A stretch of DNA of 36,054 nucleotides. It comes from Paraphysomonas bandaiensis. Taxonomy: Eukaryota > Chrysophyceae. The position numbers and the translations under genes were made by a program. Where the stretch lies: NCBI GenBank assembly GCA_965644295.1, contig CBFFRP010000353.1:1-36054 (forward strand). The letters run 5' to 3'. The notes under the pieces were generated by a model. It worked only from the letters and a program-made list of their open reading frames with translations. It was not told the origin of the DNA and did not search any database. Within the stretch, counting starts at the first letter, position 1, and the number at the start of each line of letters is the position of its first letter. Of the stretch, positions 10,154-23,900 are shown in pieces.

Positions 10154-11725
10154 ATGTCTTCAAGAACTAGTGCAATCTTCAGTCGCCTAAAAGTGGGTCC
10201 CATGAAGCGACTGTACAAGTACTACACACCGGAAGCTATTAACTTTGCAGGTTGCAGTGTATTCAAACTAGATCGGATGTTTACCTTAACAACGTATAGG
10301 GGGTGTTCCAATGGACTCATCCTTTCCTATTAAAAAGCTAAATATCCACCTAGACACTGAAGAAAATATCGAAATAGCCGTCGGAAAGGGTTTAAGCCTT
10401 AATTATATACGCGGAGATGGTATCCCAGAGCTAAAGGAATGGGTCCAGAATCATGTGAAAAGTATACACTCTCCCCCTTCTGATTTCGGTACATGCGTCA
10501 CAGTTGGGAGTACGGATGCTTATGCCAAGACACTCGCTTTACTTTCTGGCGACACCGTTTTATTCGATCAATATGCATACGGCACAGCTGTTGCAGCGTG
10601 TCGTACCTATGGGCGAACAGGCGTAGGCGTTAAAATGGACTCTAATGGCATGGTCCCTGATGACCTACGTCTACAAACACTCCGTGCTCGGGAAAATGGA
10701 TTGGATCCGGATATTGTCTACCTTGTTCCAACTGCCCAGAACCCAACTGGAGTGTCAATGAGTTCTGCTCGTAAAGAAGCCATATACCGTGTATGCCAGG
10801 ATCTGGATCTTTATATTATAGAGGATGATGCCTATTACTACCTTTATCATGGACAACAGCCTATTGATAGTGAAATCGAGGTATCATCTTTACCAGGGTT
10901 CCGTTCATTACCAAGGTAATATCACTTGCAACAGCACGATATATACATGTAACTGTTTTTCTTTCCCCGCTGCACAAGATCCCTTCTCTCTATGGATACT
11001 GATGGTCGGGTCATTCGTATGGATAGTTTATCTAAGTTCATCTGCCCTGGCATGCGTCTAGGGTGGGTTTCAGCTCCAGCTGCTTTCACAGAGAAGTAAT
11101 CTTGTACTTCGCGTATATTCTATTCTTATTATCGTTTGGTTTGTTAGATATCTTCTCCTTCAAGAAATGACAACGCAGGTGACTGCGTATGCTATGTTTA
11201 TTACTTTTCTGAGGTTAATGGTTATTAGTTTCCTTCTGGTTTGAGCCAATCCGCGTTCACGGCTATGTTAAAAGGATGGGGAGATGAGAAACTGAACTCA
11301 CACCTGCAGCATGTATGTGTCGTGATTTCTACAAGTATCCTTTATTTACCTAATTGCAGATTCAAGGACACTATTGCCGTCAGCGCAATGCAATGTGTTC
11401 CGCACTTCTTAGCCAGCTGGATCGGAAGAATGTGTCATTCGAGATGCCTGACGGAGGCATGTTCGTATTTTTATACTTTAGGGAAGGGTATATTAATATG
11501 TCATCGGAAGAGCTCTTTAAGGTTCTTGCCCGACATGGTGTAATCATTGTTCCTGGAGATGACTTCAAGGTAGAAGGAATAAGAGGGAATTTAAGTGCTG
11601 AACTTGCGAAAGATTCTGGTTCGCAACTGTCAGTACGTCTCTCATATGCTGCCGCACAGCCTGCAGAGATAGCTGATGGTGTTTCACGACTTGCTAAAGG
11701 GCTTAAGGAAGCTGCATCTCTGTAA
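10154..11725 (+). CDS. PLP-dependent aminotransferase, AADAT/KAT II/Aro8 group
   Basis: Six exons: 10154-10250, 10300-10915, 10979-11095, 11148-11178, 11229-11312 and 11360-11725, giving 436 residues (human AADAT has 425). Enzymes of this fold type I subgroup transfer amino groups from 2-aminoadipate, kynurenine or aromatic amino acids to 2-oxo acids. Visible motifs: INFAGG-VP near the start (substrate-binding N-terminal segment), TVGSTDAYAK, QNPTG (about 178-182), IIEDDAYYYL, and SLSK with the expected Schiff-base lysine at about K257, followed by RLGWVSAP. The C-terminal part has MPDGGMFVFLYF and a conserved LSAE/VRLSYAAA segment. Introns are 49, 63, 52, 50 and 47 bp, and exon 4 is only 31 nt. 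Substrate cannot be fixed from sequence. No convincing mitochondrial targeting peptide is seen, although the first 25 residues are basic. Confidence 0.92.
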
Positions 11726-12311
11726 ATTTTATTCATGTGTATAGCATTTTGCCTAATCGAACTCAGTATAATAGCTCTGTTCTGCCAGATTCTTTATTGC
11801 GAAATGCTTTTCGAATTTTTATTTCCGAGAAACTAATCCATCATTTCACTGCAATGCTTTTTAAAGCACGATTTATAAAGCATGTCTAAATAATTCAACA
11901 ACTGCACTACTCGGGTGATGCGCTGGCATGTTTTCACAATGTTAATTGGTAGATGTAGCTTGTTAACATTTCACTGATGTCAATCTACAATCTCTACTAT
12001 GTGTTTCGCTATTGTATATATTTGCTTGAGATACTGATAAAATGGAATGGTCCATACATACACATACGAACCTATCATATTTACTTGCTCTCAATGTGTC
12101 TGCATTGCCATCGCAGCATTGGTTACTATATAATACACAAGGATATGTAAAAGGATTCTAACAGGCAATTTCGAACTGAAATATACAACTATACTACAAT
12201 TTGGTTTCTGCCATGCATAAAAACAATAGAAAAGATAGTTGGTATATCGTACAAATTGAACGTTGCAGATTATTATTCCCTTTACAGTGACGTCCAAAAC
12301 AACCTTAATAT
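11726..12311. other. intergenic, convergent 3' ends
   Basis: These 586 bp lie between the 3' ends of the aminotransferase (+) and ubiquitin-eL40 (-) genes. AT-rich; presumably holds both polyadenylation regions. No further gene or repeat seen. Confidence 0.6.
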
Positions 12312-12859
<548 letters not shown>

Positions 12860-13207
12860 CGTTCTGTTCACCTCTATATATACCAGGGAAGGTAACTGCA
12901 GTGCCTGTGACACAAGTAATTAACCCTCTTCAGTTCTCGACAGCACTTCCTTCTCAATCATTTATGTGTGGATGAAAAAAAGCTGAGAGCATATCTTCAA
13001 TCGACAAACTGAATTTAATAAATGTAAAATTCATTATCTCAACATACGTTGTATTCCACTGTAGTCCTCACCAGCATTGCAGTTTGTGCCAAGTGTACCG
13101 CTGTAGTTGGGTGATATCATGCACCGCATACCGCAGCTAGCTACTGCTGTGCTGTTAAGTTGCAGAAGTCACATATCTAAAGCATCACAGTATTAACAAC
13201 AAACACA
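12860..13207. promoter_or_regulatory. divergent promoter region, ubiquitin-eL40 and phosphomannomutase
   Basis: These 348 bp separate two divergent start codons. A TATA-like GGTATATATAGAGG lies on the minus strand at 12871-12884, but only 11 bases before the ubiquitin ATG, too close for a classical TATA box unless the leader is extremely short. Nothing else is recognisable. Confidence 0.4.
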
Positions 13208-14204
13208 ATGGCTAACAACACCCGTAATTCGAGAAAGCTTGTGCTTTTTGATGTCGATGGCACACTTACTGCAGCTAGACAGGTTTGACTATTGGTTACT
13301 CAGATGCAACAAGCTCACAATGTTACAGGAAAGCACCCCTGAAATGAAGGATTTCCTCAAGAGATTGAGCGAGAAAGTGGTTGTTGGTATCGTTGGTGGA
13401 TCAGATTTAGTCAAACAGCGAGAACAAATGGGACAAAATATAACCAACGAAGTAGATTATAGCTTTTCGGGTATGAGTGTGTATATCTGTAAGGCACATG
13501 TAATCTACTGATGCAGAGAATGGCTTGGTTGCCTACAAGCAAGGGGAGCTAATCGGAAAGCAGGTATTATGGAATTGAGCTTTCCTTATATCCGTTATGT
13601 TACATTCCGCATTAGTCAATCGCAGCACATTTGGGTGAAGATAAAATCAAGGAAATCGTTAACTTTGTGCTGCGTTATATTGCTGATCTCGATATTCCTA
13701 TCAAGAGGTTTGTACCTTTTATTTCGAACGTATATTTTGAGATGGTACACCAGGGGTACATTTATAGAGTTCCGTGCGGGTATGTTGAATATCTCACCTA
13801 TTGGCCGCAACTGCTCCCGTGAAGAGCGCAATGAGTACGAAAAATTTGACCTGGTACGATCGCCGTTGTTTCGGAGGTTATATTTTATTGTGTTCCTTGT
13901 TATTTAGGAACATGGAATCAGAAGAGAGATGGTGCGCGCTATGCGGGAACGGTTCAGCGATATGGACCTGACATACTCCATCGGCGGACAGATATCCTTT
14001 GATCTCTTTCCCAGAGGATGGGACAAAACTTACTGTTTAAGATACATACCAGAAGACGAATATGATGAGATCCATTTCTTCGGTGACAAAACTTATGAGG
14101 GTGGGAATGATCATGAAATATTTACACACTCTAGAGTCATTGGCCATACTACTACTGGACCGGACGACACAGTCAGTCAATGTAAGTCCCTCTTCGGCCT
14201 CTAG
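13208..14204 (+). CDS. PMM: phosphomannomutase
   Basis: Six exons: 13208-13282, 13329-13470, 13517-13563, 13616-13707, 13754-13853 and 13908-14204, giving 250 residues (human PMM2 has 246). The enzyme interconverts mannose-6-phosphate and mannose-1-phosphate in the cytosol, feeding GDP-mannose for N-glycans and GPI anchors. The HAD-superfamily nucleophile motif DVDGT is intact (D15 nucleophile, D17 acid/base). Other conserved blocks are [55 protein letters not shown] and [16 protein letters not shown]. The ending CKSLFGL is read straight from exon 6 with no further intron, as in human PMM2. Introns are 46, 46, 52, 46 and 54 bp. Confidence 0.97.
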
Positions 14205-14763
14205 GCAGTAGATTCGCACGCCACTATCGAATAAGTAAAAAGAACGATATTCATTCTTGATTGAAAATTTGGATTTAATTAGTTTTGTGGCTTTTCCTTC
14301 TGCCCACGCCTGTATGGTACGGTGACGAGAAACTCTTTAAACTTTCGACACTACTAGATGTCGACGCATCTTACGCCCATTTTGCACTCTACGATTAAAC
14401 GGGTGCACAGCAACATTCTTACTAAAAACACAATCATGCCGGGAAACCACTTCCGAGCAAATAAAGATTATGATGCACAATGTGAAGACGTAGTCTTTGA
14501 ATTTCTACAGTGGTTGCATCTTGATGTAGGAAATAGTATTATGTCGGGAAAGAGAGTAGTATTGCTCTTCTTGCCACGCGCATAATACTATATTTCCGCA
14601 CTTCATCTCAGTATGTAAACTGAATATGTATATGCAGTAACTGCCACCACCTTCATCTACATAATAGGATATAATTATTACTTGTTTTAAAATAGCACAA
14701 CTACTATTAAAAAATTAGAAGCGCATGCCTACAATAGCGCGATAATAAATATACACACAAGAG
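14205..14763. other. intergenic, convergent 3' ends
   Basis: These 559 bp lie between the 3' ends of phosphomannomutase and the Bud20-like gene. A 75-codon plus-strand open frame at 14358-14585 has no recognisable similarity, and I do not call it a gene. Confidence 0.55.
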
Positions 14764-15225
14764 CTATGTAGCATGCGCAGGGGGAAGGATCTCTTTTGTT
14801 TTCCCTGAAGCCCATTCAGCTTCAGCTTTTGTGTACTGCTTCTGAGCAACATCCTTCAATCTGCCAATATATTACACATTTTACGTACTGTTGCCATGAA
14901 TCTATACCTTCGTTTATGTAATTTAGACTGACAGTGGCTGTCTAAAGTCTTTTGGTCAATGAAGTGTCGTCCGCATGGTGTGCAGTAATACTGTCCAAGT
15001 CTGGCGTGTGATTATGATATAAGAACTTCACACACCGAAAAGAATTCAGTCTCACCCTGCTAAATCATCATCAATCTCAAACGTCTTTTTCTCTCCTGTT
15101 TCCTGCTCTATTTTCAAATCATCTTGTATTTGGTCGATATCACGAGGTCTATTCTTTGTTCGAAGTTGTTTCTTATACTCCTTATTCTTAGAGGTTCTTC
15201 TTCGGGACACTCTTTGCCGTCCCAT
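14764..15225 (-). CDS. BUD20: Bud20/ZNF593-type C2H2 zinc-finger protein, pre-60S shuttling factor
   Basis: Three exons: 15225-15056, 15000-14908 and 14860-14764, giving 119 residues. Yeast Bud20 and human ZNF593 belong to this family; Bud20 shuttles with pre-60S ribosomes and aids nuclear export. The layout matches: a basic N-terminus beginning MGRQRV; the DIDQIQDDL segment (DLDLIYNDL in Bud20); GLGQYYCTPCGRHF; a C2H2 finger C-x2-C-x12-H-x5-H ending SKLHKRRLK; and a QKQYTKAEAEWASG tail (compare PYSQEEAERAAG in ZNF593). ATG 15225 is chosen because MGR is the family start and the codon three upstream is TTG. Introns are 55 and 47 bp. It is divergent from the PHD-finger gene. Confidence 0.9.
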
Positions 15226-15722
15226 CTCCAGCAATTATAAACAGAATATATAAGATTATTCCTCAAATTTCAATGATTTAATCAGTGTAATACGTCAAAG
15301 ATAGTCAACGGGACACTTGTAGTGACATGAGGTGCTAGTTAGGGAGTTCTCTGGCTCATCATCCTTCATTCATTACAACCAATCAAAAAATACCTCCATA
15401 CCACCGTATGGTTTTCTATATACGGGGGAGAATCCCGGTGTGATACCCGTACGATTGTGTTGAAAAACAGGTGATTTTTTCAAGAGGAAATAGAAACCAC
15501 TCTACTGTATATAGAAAATAGGAATATAAGCCTGGATGTACTCAGTGCATATACATGCTATGTACTGTATGATAAGAAGTGGAAGTGGAAGTCTGAAGTA
15601 ATATATAGAAAGGGGTGTATAGTATAGTGATGGAATTCATCTGATACAAGACGTGAACTTACTTATGTGACCTGTATTTATATTCTACTCAAGAATGATA
15701 TATAGTTACTAATATAATACCC
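15226..15722. promoter_or_regulatory. divergent promoter region, BUD20-like and PHD-finger genes
   Basis: 497 bp between two start codons facing away from each other. AT-rich, with a short GC-richer patch at 15423-15450 (GGGGGAGAATCCCGG). No confident promoter element. Confidence 0.4.
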
Positions 15723-18700
15723 ATGACTGCATCGATGAATCAGAGTGCTATTATGGTGAAATCATGTGCATTTTGTCATAGAGATAGATCTGATATATGT
15801 GGTGAGATATTAGGACCATTTCGAGTAAACTCTAAGTTAGAAATATATGCTCATTTATACTGTATATATTTCTCTTGGGATGTCTGGATGAATGTTTGTG
15901 ATGATAAAACACTCATGGAAATGTTTTTCATATATCCAAGTCCATCATTAGTGTATGTTAACGATGATATTAAGCGGATGACTCCGTATTTAGAGAATGT
16001 TGTATCGAATTATAATCGAACGAAAAAGAATCGTTGTGTTGGTTGTAAGAAATCAAGAGCTACTGTTGCGTGTTCAATTGCCTCGTGCAATTCACAGTAC
16101 CACTTTCCATGTGCTCAAGGCAACGCTAGATTCTTTTATTGCAGTTTAGCGTATATTAAAGAACAAAGTGCCTCACGGTCAGTGAAGTCGTATGGGCTAA
16201 TTCGTCCTGCCCGATTTATTATATGTCACAACCATCGTGAGTGGAATTCCGACTGGCGGGAGTTGCGGTTGTATTTAGATGAGCAGTACCGATGTAACGT
16301 GGTCAACGTGGACGAACTGCCGCTCCGAATAAGATCAATGGTTTCTGAGGCCGGCTGTGTGCCTATATACGACCCAAGGACACGTAAGTTGTTCAGTTTT
16401 TATTGTTTTGACAGTAATACTCATTCCCAATCGATTAGTATGCCTTGTAGATAGGATCCAACAACGGTTTTCAGCTGTGAACATAAAGCAGATGCTCAAA
16501 GAATATTTTCACTCACATTTAAAATATATGTCTCAGAATTCCGATGCCAACCGTCTTTTAATTCGGGACACGAGTAACTATCCAGATGTCCCAGTTCTCC
16601 CAGACAACTTCGTTCGCCAGCTCCCACTCCCCCTAGATGACAGAATTCATTACGATGGTATATGGTATGAATCACTTCGCGGTGTTTCACGGGGCAAGTT
16701 TTGTGGATTTTGCGGACTAGTAGAGCGCCCTCATGACAGAGATTCCGGTAGTAGCAGTGATACCGTGGATTCATTGATGTGTTGCTCTAAGTGTGGGCTG
16801 TACATGCATACACGGTGTGCTCACTCACATCACTATCGACCCAGTACGCCATCGGAAGATTGGCTCTGTTCACGTTGTGTCTTAACATCGACACCATCTT
16901 GTGTTTTCTGTGAAGAAAATGATCCTTGCATGGCCCTAGCAATTACTGGCGGGGGATTTTGGGCCCATGGTCCCTGTGGTTGGACGGCAAACACGGAGAT
17001 ATACGGTCAACAGTGCACTGTATGCAATAACTTTTTGTCTGGTTGCTTGGTGCGTTATTATTATTAAACCACATTCATATGCAATTAATTCTTGAGGCAG
17101 GTAAAGTGCGCCTCTCCAGGGTGCGGAAGCGTGTTCCACATGTCGTGTGCATGGCTTCAAGGGTTTCCTCTAACTCGCTCTTGTGTTGGTGATCCACATG
17201 ATAAACAACCTCTTAGTATTATGTATGTAGCTTCATTACTTTAGTGTTTTCGTAATATGTTTCGTAGTGCGTATTGTGGTCAACATACTGCAGTTAACCC
17301 ACCTCGGCGGTCTCCTATCAGACTCAGATTCAAACTCAAGAATAAAGACCCAGTTGATATACTATCGAACATGGCGGCAGTCAACTTTAAGGCGCTTCAT
17401 AAGAAAATGTTTCTTCTGAATGATATAACTCTCGATAAGACACTTTCTGAGAAAAAACTGGATCAGCTTGGCATTGATATAAAGTCTCGATTACAGCATG
17501 AGAGCAGTTGCGTTATGGCTTTACTGCCTGATGACACAACTAGTTGTACTCTTCGAGAATACCTGAAGAGCTCAGCCGTTGGGTGTGTAACAGAAACATG
17601 GAAGAATGTTGTTCTCGTTAGTCGTGATAATAGGCGCTTGTATAATGGGCTACAGCGCGCTATACTTGAGCATGCTGGACACTCCACTTCGCACTTAAAA
17701 AGCGGGGAGTTTTTTCTTATCGGCTTCAAAGATGGTATTAAAGTACCAGACCAACCCCAGCCTGCTACAATGAATGCAATTTCGACTGGGAAGCCTGATT
17801 CTTTAGTGAGTACTGTTTCTGATTCAAGCGTATCCCATTCCTCCATTGCCAAACTCTCTAAACCACTCGACAACGTATCGGAGGCTTCTATGAGGAGGCT
17901 GGAAACTACTAAAGGTACTGCAGCAGGTACACAGAATTCAACACATGGAGTTGAGGAGAGAGCGGCGTCTATTTCCGCAACTGCGCCAAGACCAGGAGTT
18001 GTTTCAGCAGCACCGGTCGTGCGAAAGAGTATTCCTCGAGATATTATCCCTGTAAAGAATGGTAGTTCTGACATCAGACCGGTACCAGAACCGTCATTCA
18101 AACAAAGACCATTGTATAGCCAAGCTAGCGTTAAACCCAGATCCACCAATTATCTGTCGAAAGACTCAATGAAAGATGTCCATGCTGCTCGGGAGAACAG
18201 GGTCTTGAAGTTTGCAAAGCCCAATGGAAAGTCGATCTCGAGACAACCTCTGTCTGGATCGGGGCGGGCGATGTCAAGGAATGACCAAGGCGACGATATT
18301 TCCAAATCCGTGTTAGCAGACGAACCCAGTACAGTGAATATAAAAAATATTGGTATTACGGAAAAACTCATCGATTCGTCCTCCTCTGCACCAAGCCCGA
18401 CAACGAGTGCTACCATCGGTTCGTCGGACGCTTCAGAAGGTTTACATCGAGAACGGAGCCCTGTTGCGTTTATATCTAGAACTCCGTGTATCAATGAAGA
18501 TGTTCCCATGGAACTAGAGGACGACGATTCGTTGAGAGCTTCTTGTCGCATCCATAATTCAGATGAGGGTAGCAATTCAAAAGTATCAAGTGATGTTGGA
18601 GGGAGGGCCAGCACGACTAATTTTAGTACAACTAGTAGTGAAACTCGGAAAAGAAAGGTCCAATGGGATGTAGATGATAGTCCCTCTTGGGAGGAAGGGG

Positions 18701-19272
18701 AAGTTGATAGTGGTAGTAGCAATACTGACGTGAATATGTATGGTTCGAATTTTGGTCTTGCCAGTAGAGGGGATGAAACATCCGCCGACAATCGTGACCA
18801 TTGGAAGGGGAATAGATATATGAGTAGATATAGAGACATAGATTTAAGCGGAGACAGGCCAACAAACACTAATTATGATGGACTGAATCAGAAAGAGCCA
18901 CGCGAATGGGAAACATTTTCGGGTTTTACACATGAATATTCTCCAGAAGATCGGCAGTCGCCGCGATATGATGACAACCGAAGTCGGTTGCAAGGTCAGC
19001 GTAGCAGAGGGCGTACAGAATCTCCAATGAGAGACATGGAGTCGAAACCGTTTGGGCGTGCCAAAGTTATAGATCTCGCTATGGATAATGAGGATTATGA
19101 GTCATCTAGCTCAGAGGAAAAGTTGGTCGGAACTGCAAAGAAAACAAGAAATCGTGGGAAAATTCGGAAGGCCATGCGAGCGAATGGATATGTATTTAAG
19201 TCAAAATCTGCAAAGCAAGAAATTCGTACAAAGCGTTTTTTCTCCAGCTTATCTGCATCCCGCGAAAATTAG
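15723..19272 (+). CDS. chromatin-type protein with ePHD, PHD and second ePHD fingers plus a long disordered tail
   Basis: Four exons: 15723-16383, 16439-17049, 17101-17222 and 17268-19272, about 1,132 residues. An extended PHD comes first (C15/C18, H44/C47; then C105/C108, C117, C122, H127, C130 and a final CHNH near 170). A canonical PHD follows (C309/C312, C336/C339, H344/C347, C364/C367), then immediately a second ePHD (C375/C378, H397, C400; C413/C416, C427, C432, H437, C440 and YCGQH). PHD followed by ePHD is the PZP arrangement of BRPF, JADE, AF10 and PHF14 proteins, which read histone H3 tails. The last 600 residues are Ser/Asp-rich and look disordered, with RKRKVQWDVDD and a basic C-terminus (KKTRNRGKIRKAMR) suggesting nuclear import. 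No catalytic domain is visible. Introns are 55, 51 and 45 bp. The first has two in-frame acceptors (16438 and 16450). Confidence 0.88.
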
Positions 19273-20996
19273 ATATGTCTTTTTTGTCAGAAGAGTGTGA
19301 AGTTGTGTTTTTGAGTCTGCTTTATTTGACGTGTTGTAAGCAGTGAGTTGGAGCCTCCATATAGCAGCAGGGAAATTCACTTTGATATGTAGCATCTCAC
19401 TATAAAATAAATACCTGTTATTTTATATAAAGTGAAACTGGATGATTAGTTACGAAGTTCTACAGAAATGGTTGATGGGAAAACATTCCACTTGGATAAA
19501 CAAGAATACGCTAGACTGTAGATTTGCATTCCCTCTGGACTCGCACCTTTTCGTGGTGTTCTGGGAAACTAACGTGAGCCGCTTATATAGATGTATATTC
19601 AGCATTTTTTTTTCCCACTCGTACTTGAGTGTATACTAGATGATTTACATGAAGGATAAGGACTAATAAAATGACAGCAAGATATGTTTGAACAGGGCGT
19701 TAGCACCACATACATTTGCGTATCTTGCATAATATAGTTTGGTAACTATTCAGTTAATTTGATATTTTATTGAATACGTGTGCTGTATTCACGCGCTAAG
19801 AGATATACGTGAATCATTGAATCTTAATAACACTTAAAGCTTGAACATAATTCACTTACAAGTAGGAATTATAATTATTAATCTGGTGAACATCTGTTCT
19901 CAGTAACATATATTTATCATATGTTCACCAGTCACTCCTATATATCAGCAACTGAATTTACTTTCTCTGTAACTATATTCACCCTTTACACCATGTTCGT
20001 TTCATCTATTACACACTATTAACTTACTTCAATTGTATAGTCTATACCGCATTATAATGCAAAGAACTCAACACATACATGGCTACTAGGGAAAAGTGAA
20101 CGATAAAATATTGTAATATATTGTAAAAATAATGTAAAACGCAATATCCGGCAATATAGTTATTCTTAAGTAATCTCCCAATATATTACAATAGATTTGG
20201 TATGTAGTAACGATTGTACGTATGTATACATACCTACAAAGTGACAAGTACTTGTATATATAGCAAATGATAGTAATTATCAATCAATCTTCATTGCACA
20301 GTCTGGCATTTGGATATATTGCATGAAAAGGCAGTGTACCTGTCTCCACAAGTAGCCAAGGGTGTAAGTAGTATTTGTTTGGAAGTGTAGTGGGTTTGAC
20401 TGTCATGTGATCTTTATGATTAGTACTAAAAATGGAATGTATGCATGTATTCTTTATCATCTGTTAGATCTGTAATGGTATGATAAGTATGTAATATATG
20501 AACGTCTTGTTATTTTAGCAATATAGGCGTCAAGAATATGCACTAGAATGGTATTGTTAGAAAAGTATTTAATTTTACTATCGATAAAACCTTAGCTAAG
20601 CACCAGTTAGTTAAATTGTTTTACTATATTAGTTCTGACCCTTACACGTCTATTGCTAATAATAAGACCGTCACTACTACAAAAAAGACATTCACTATTA
20701 AAATCCTGTTCCAATATGTTGTTCTTTTTTCTATATATGGTTGAGGTGGTACCCATGAACGTCACTATACAAGAGCTACACACTTCGAACAATGACTTTG
20801 ATATATTATATCATCAAACATCAAAAAAGTCAAATCTATAGTTAATAGTTACAGATTCGTTTGATGTTGATGCAAAACGAATGACTTGCCAACAGTGCAA
20901 GGAAAAAGACCACAGTCTAGTGCGGTTGTTATTCATGATTCGTGCAATTACGATGAATGAGCTAAAAGTTCACTGCTCAAAACATATGTGGTTGAA
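19273..20996. other. 1.7-kb intergenic region, convergent 3' ends
   Basis: Strongly AT-rich, between the 3' ends of the PHD-finger gene (+) and the C2/PH gene (-). Holds copy B of a 46-bp dispersed repeat (19537-19582) and one AGTAGGAAT motif (19861-19869). Short open frames have no recognisable similarity. Confidence 0.6.
19537..19582 (+). repeat. dispersed repeat copy B (also at 1222-1296)
   Basis: A contiguous 46-bp block beginning GGACTCGCACCTTTTCGTGG and ending AAACTAACGTGAGCCGC. It is identical to copy A at 1222-1296 apart from the 29 bases present only there. Sequence either side of the two copies does not match. Confidence 0.8.
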
Positions 20997-23900
20997 CTAC
21001 TTAATATACTTCAGATTCAATCTAATTCCTGCATTACCAGGAAGAGCTACACCTGTCAATTTATCATACAAAGTAAACCATTCATTCATGTCGTTGATAT
21101 CATTCACAGATTGCGACGTCGATGATTGTGACTTCAGCTGCGCCAACTCGTTTAGAGAGGGAACATTGGAACACAAAAAGTCTACCAAGGAAAAGTCCGC
21201 AGACCCAACAACGGTATTCGTTTCGCCACCCTATAATATATCCGTCAATATTAAAGGAATCAACAAAGGATGATATACCAATGACATCGGTGTTCGTAAT
21301 AAAACAAATACAACGATTCTGGCATTATTTTCAATAGCAGCTGTGATGTTAATATCCCTGAAGAGGAAATCTTCTCGAAAAACGGGGTTCGGTCCACGGG
21401 GTTGTCCTCCAGATTTGTACACTAAATTTGACACGGTTGTCGGAGAAATGCTGACCTAATGATATGTTACGTTATGACAAAATGCCAAAAAATATATCCC
21501 TACTTGAACAAATAGTTTAGGTAGTACAGCAGTAAATGGACCTCCCACATTCAATGAACTCGACAGCTCCTTGACGGGAAGATCCCGTGCGCTCACAACT
21601 GTCAGTACAAATGATCCTACAATGTCAGTGTCTGATGGGTCTCTCACTGAGCTCCCTAGCCCTGCACTTTCAACTTTGTCCAAATCTACTGCTGTGACAG
21701 ATGATTTTTTCCCTTTCGTGATGGCTTGAACGCCAACAATTCCCCCATGTCTAGCAGAACTGAGTTTGGACACCGTTGGAATTAAGTCAGAAAATTCTGC
21801 CGCTAAATTCCATTCCATTTTCTTAGATTGTAGCCTCCCTAATTCTGTACCCTCTTCAAGGTACTGTTGTAGACAGAAATACCTGAAGTACATCACACTC
21901 CATATAATGCAGTGAAATGTAACTCTACCTGTGTTGCAGCTCGAGGTCATCGGGGACCATTTTTATCCATTTGTGGATATACTTCCTAGCTAAGGCTGAG
22001 AGTCTCTTCCCTCTATCAGCCCGAATATCATCAGATGTGATTACAGATCCCGTAGAATGGACAAGCTGCATAGAAAAATATTCAAACCAGTAGATAGAAG
22101 GGTCACCTTAAATAACAGATACCTGAGTTGGAGTTAGAAGGGGTGGCGGAGTGACACCAATTTCATCAGCACTGGCAGTGTGTGTAATGCGATTGATGGC
22201 CTGTATCCATTCCCTCGCCTCGTTGTCTGTTTTACAGGCAAATACCCATCCGGAAACCTTGTAGAGAACTCCACCTTCGCCCATTACACTCCGCGGAGGA
22301 GGAGCTCCGTACAGAAGGCTCACCTGGAACATGTGTAAAACTCGTGTGTGATGTTTCCGTGGCTCTAACTTCTCAGTTGCCATCACGAGGGGCCTATCTT
22401 CGGTATCCCAACTACTGTTCGGACTCGACACAGGTTGTTTCGAGGTGCTATGTCTACGCTCAATGACAGTGCGGCCACTACGCAACAGTTAAATAAGTCA
22501 AGGTCGAAGCCAAAACACAGATTTCTTACACATAGGACGCGTGCACATGCTTCAAATCAAATAACGTCACAGTTTCGCGTTTCTTTTCTCTCTTCGTTTG
22601 GGAGACATGCTTATGAACGTGGGAGGTTGAGGTCGCTGTCTTCTCTGTGACTTTCAACAGTCCCGGAATCATCCATGCTTCACACCAACGTGAAGTCCAA
22701 CCCTCTGTAACCACTGAGCCAGTCTTTTCATCAGAATGATGTTTGGATTGCTCATCACTCTCGATTCCTTCATTGCCATTGTCTGTCCTCTCCTCTTCCG
22801 GCCATAACTTACTATACAGGAACCCACTCAGCTCGTGGCGTTGCATGCAATGGAGGGGATCCTCCAGTGATAATCGGTGAAGGTAGTCGCCATTCCTCAA
22901 TTTTGGTCCCCTAAAACCCACTACTTGTAAGCGCTTTAACCCCATCACTACCTGGCGGGAAGTATATGATATCCAAATAGCAATTCTCTTGGCATATATC
23001 TTCGCACGTACAACTCCATCCTCAGGTGCAAAAAGAGCAAGCCCTACTAAAAATGCAAAAGTGTTTGGGCTGACAAAACACAAAAAAAACGAAGCTCCTA
23101 GAGCGAGAGCGAATGCAAAAGACAGAGCCCCAAAAGACAAAAGGGGATCAGAGAGAAGAAGAAGATTGTTACACTGCTCGAGTAACGATGCCATTGCATC
23201 GATCTTTTGCTCCATGCTCACTGCAGCTGCTTTAAGACTTTTGTATCTGTCATAAAACTGCACTAAGAATGCCATATAAAACTCAAAATGACTGCAACTA
23301 CCTATCAGCAATGCTTTTCGGCTCTTCTTGATGAGTGTAATCAGTTCCTTCATCTTCTGTCTCCACGAAGAGCTTCACCTCATCATAGCTCCTCCTCCGA
23401 GCCGCCAGTACACCAATACAGAACACGGAAAACATAAATACCAGTGGGAATTGCCACACCGGTGCAACAAGAAAAACATAGGCATGCAAGTAGAGGGCTC
23501 CAAAGGACACACTCCAGTGAACTTTCCAGTGAATGATGTCCAGAAAAGTGTGCATATATAGAGGAAGTTTCCCAATTCGAATTATGCGTTTGATGTTATT
23601 ACCCGCAACGTACATACCGGCCATACCAGATTCATCTTCCTGTATAGCACAGCAGGTATAAAAACGATTCAATCATATACATGGCCCCTTACATACCGCA
23701 TCAGGTCTTATCAAATCTGGAGCAAGGCTGAAGGGATTATGAAAAAGAGTAAACACGAGGGGGCGGGAGAGTACAACTTCGACATCAACCTTTAAAAATC
23801 CCAGCGGCTGTAGAGAATAATACACATAAACAGATAGGAAGAATTCCTACCAATTGTAAACCAACCTTCTCTGGTCTCACCAACCCATAACCGGCAGATT

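Noticed and set aside
17463-18869. Long minus-strand open frames opposite the PHD-finger gene
   Set aside because: Antisense shadows of the Ser-rich disordered tail; codon mix and lack of motifs argue against real genes.
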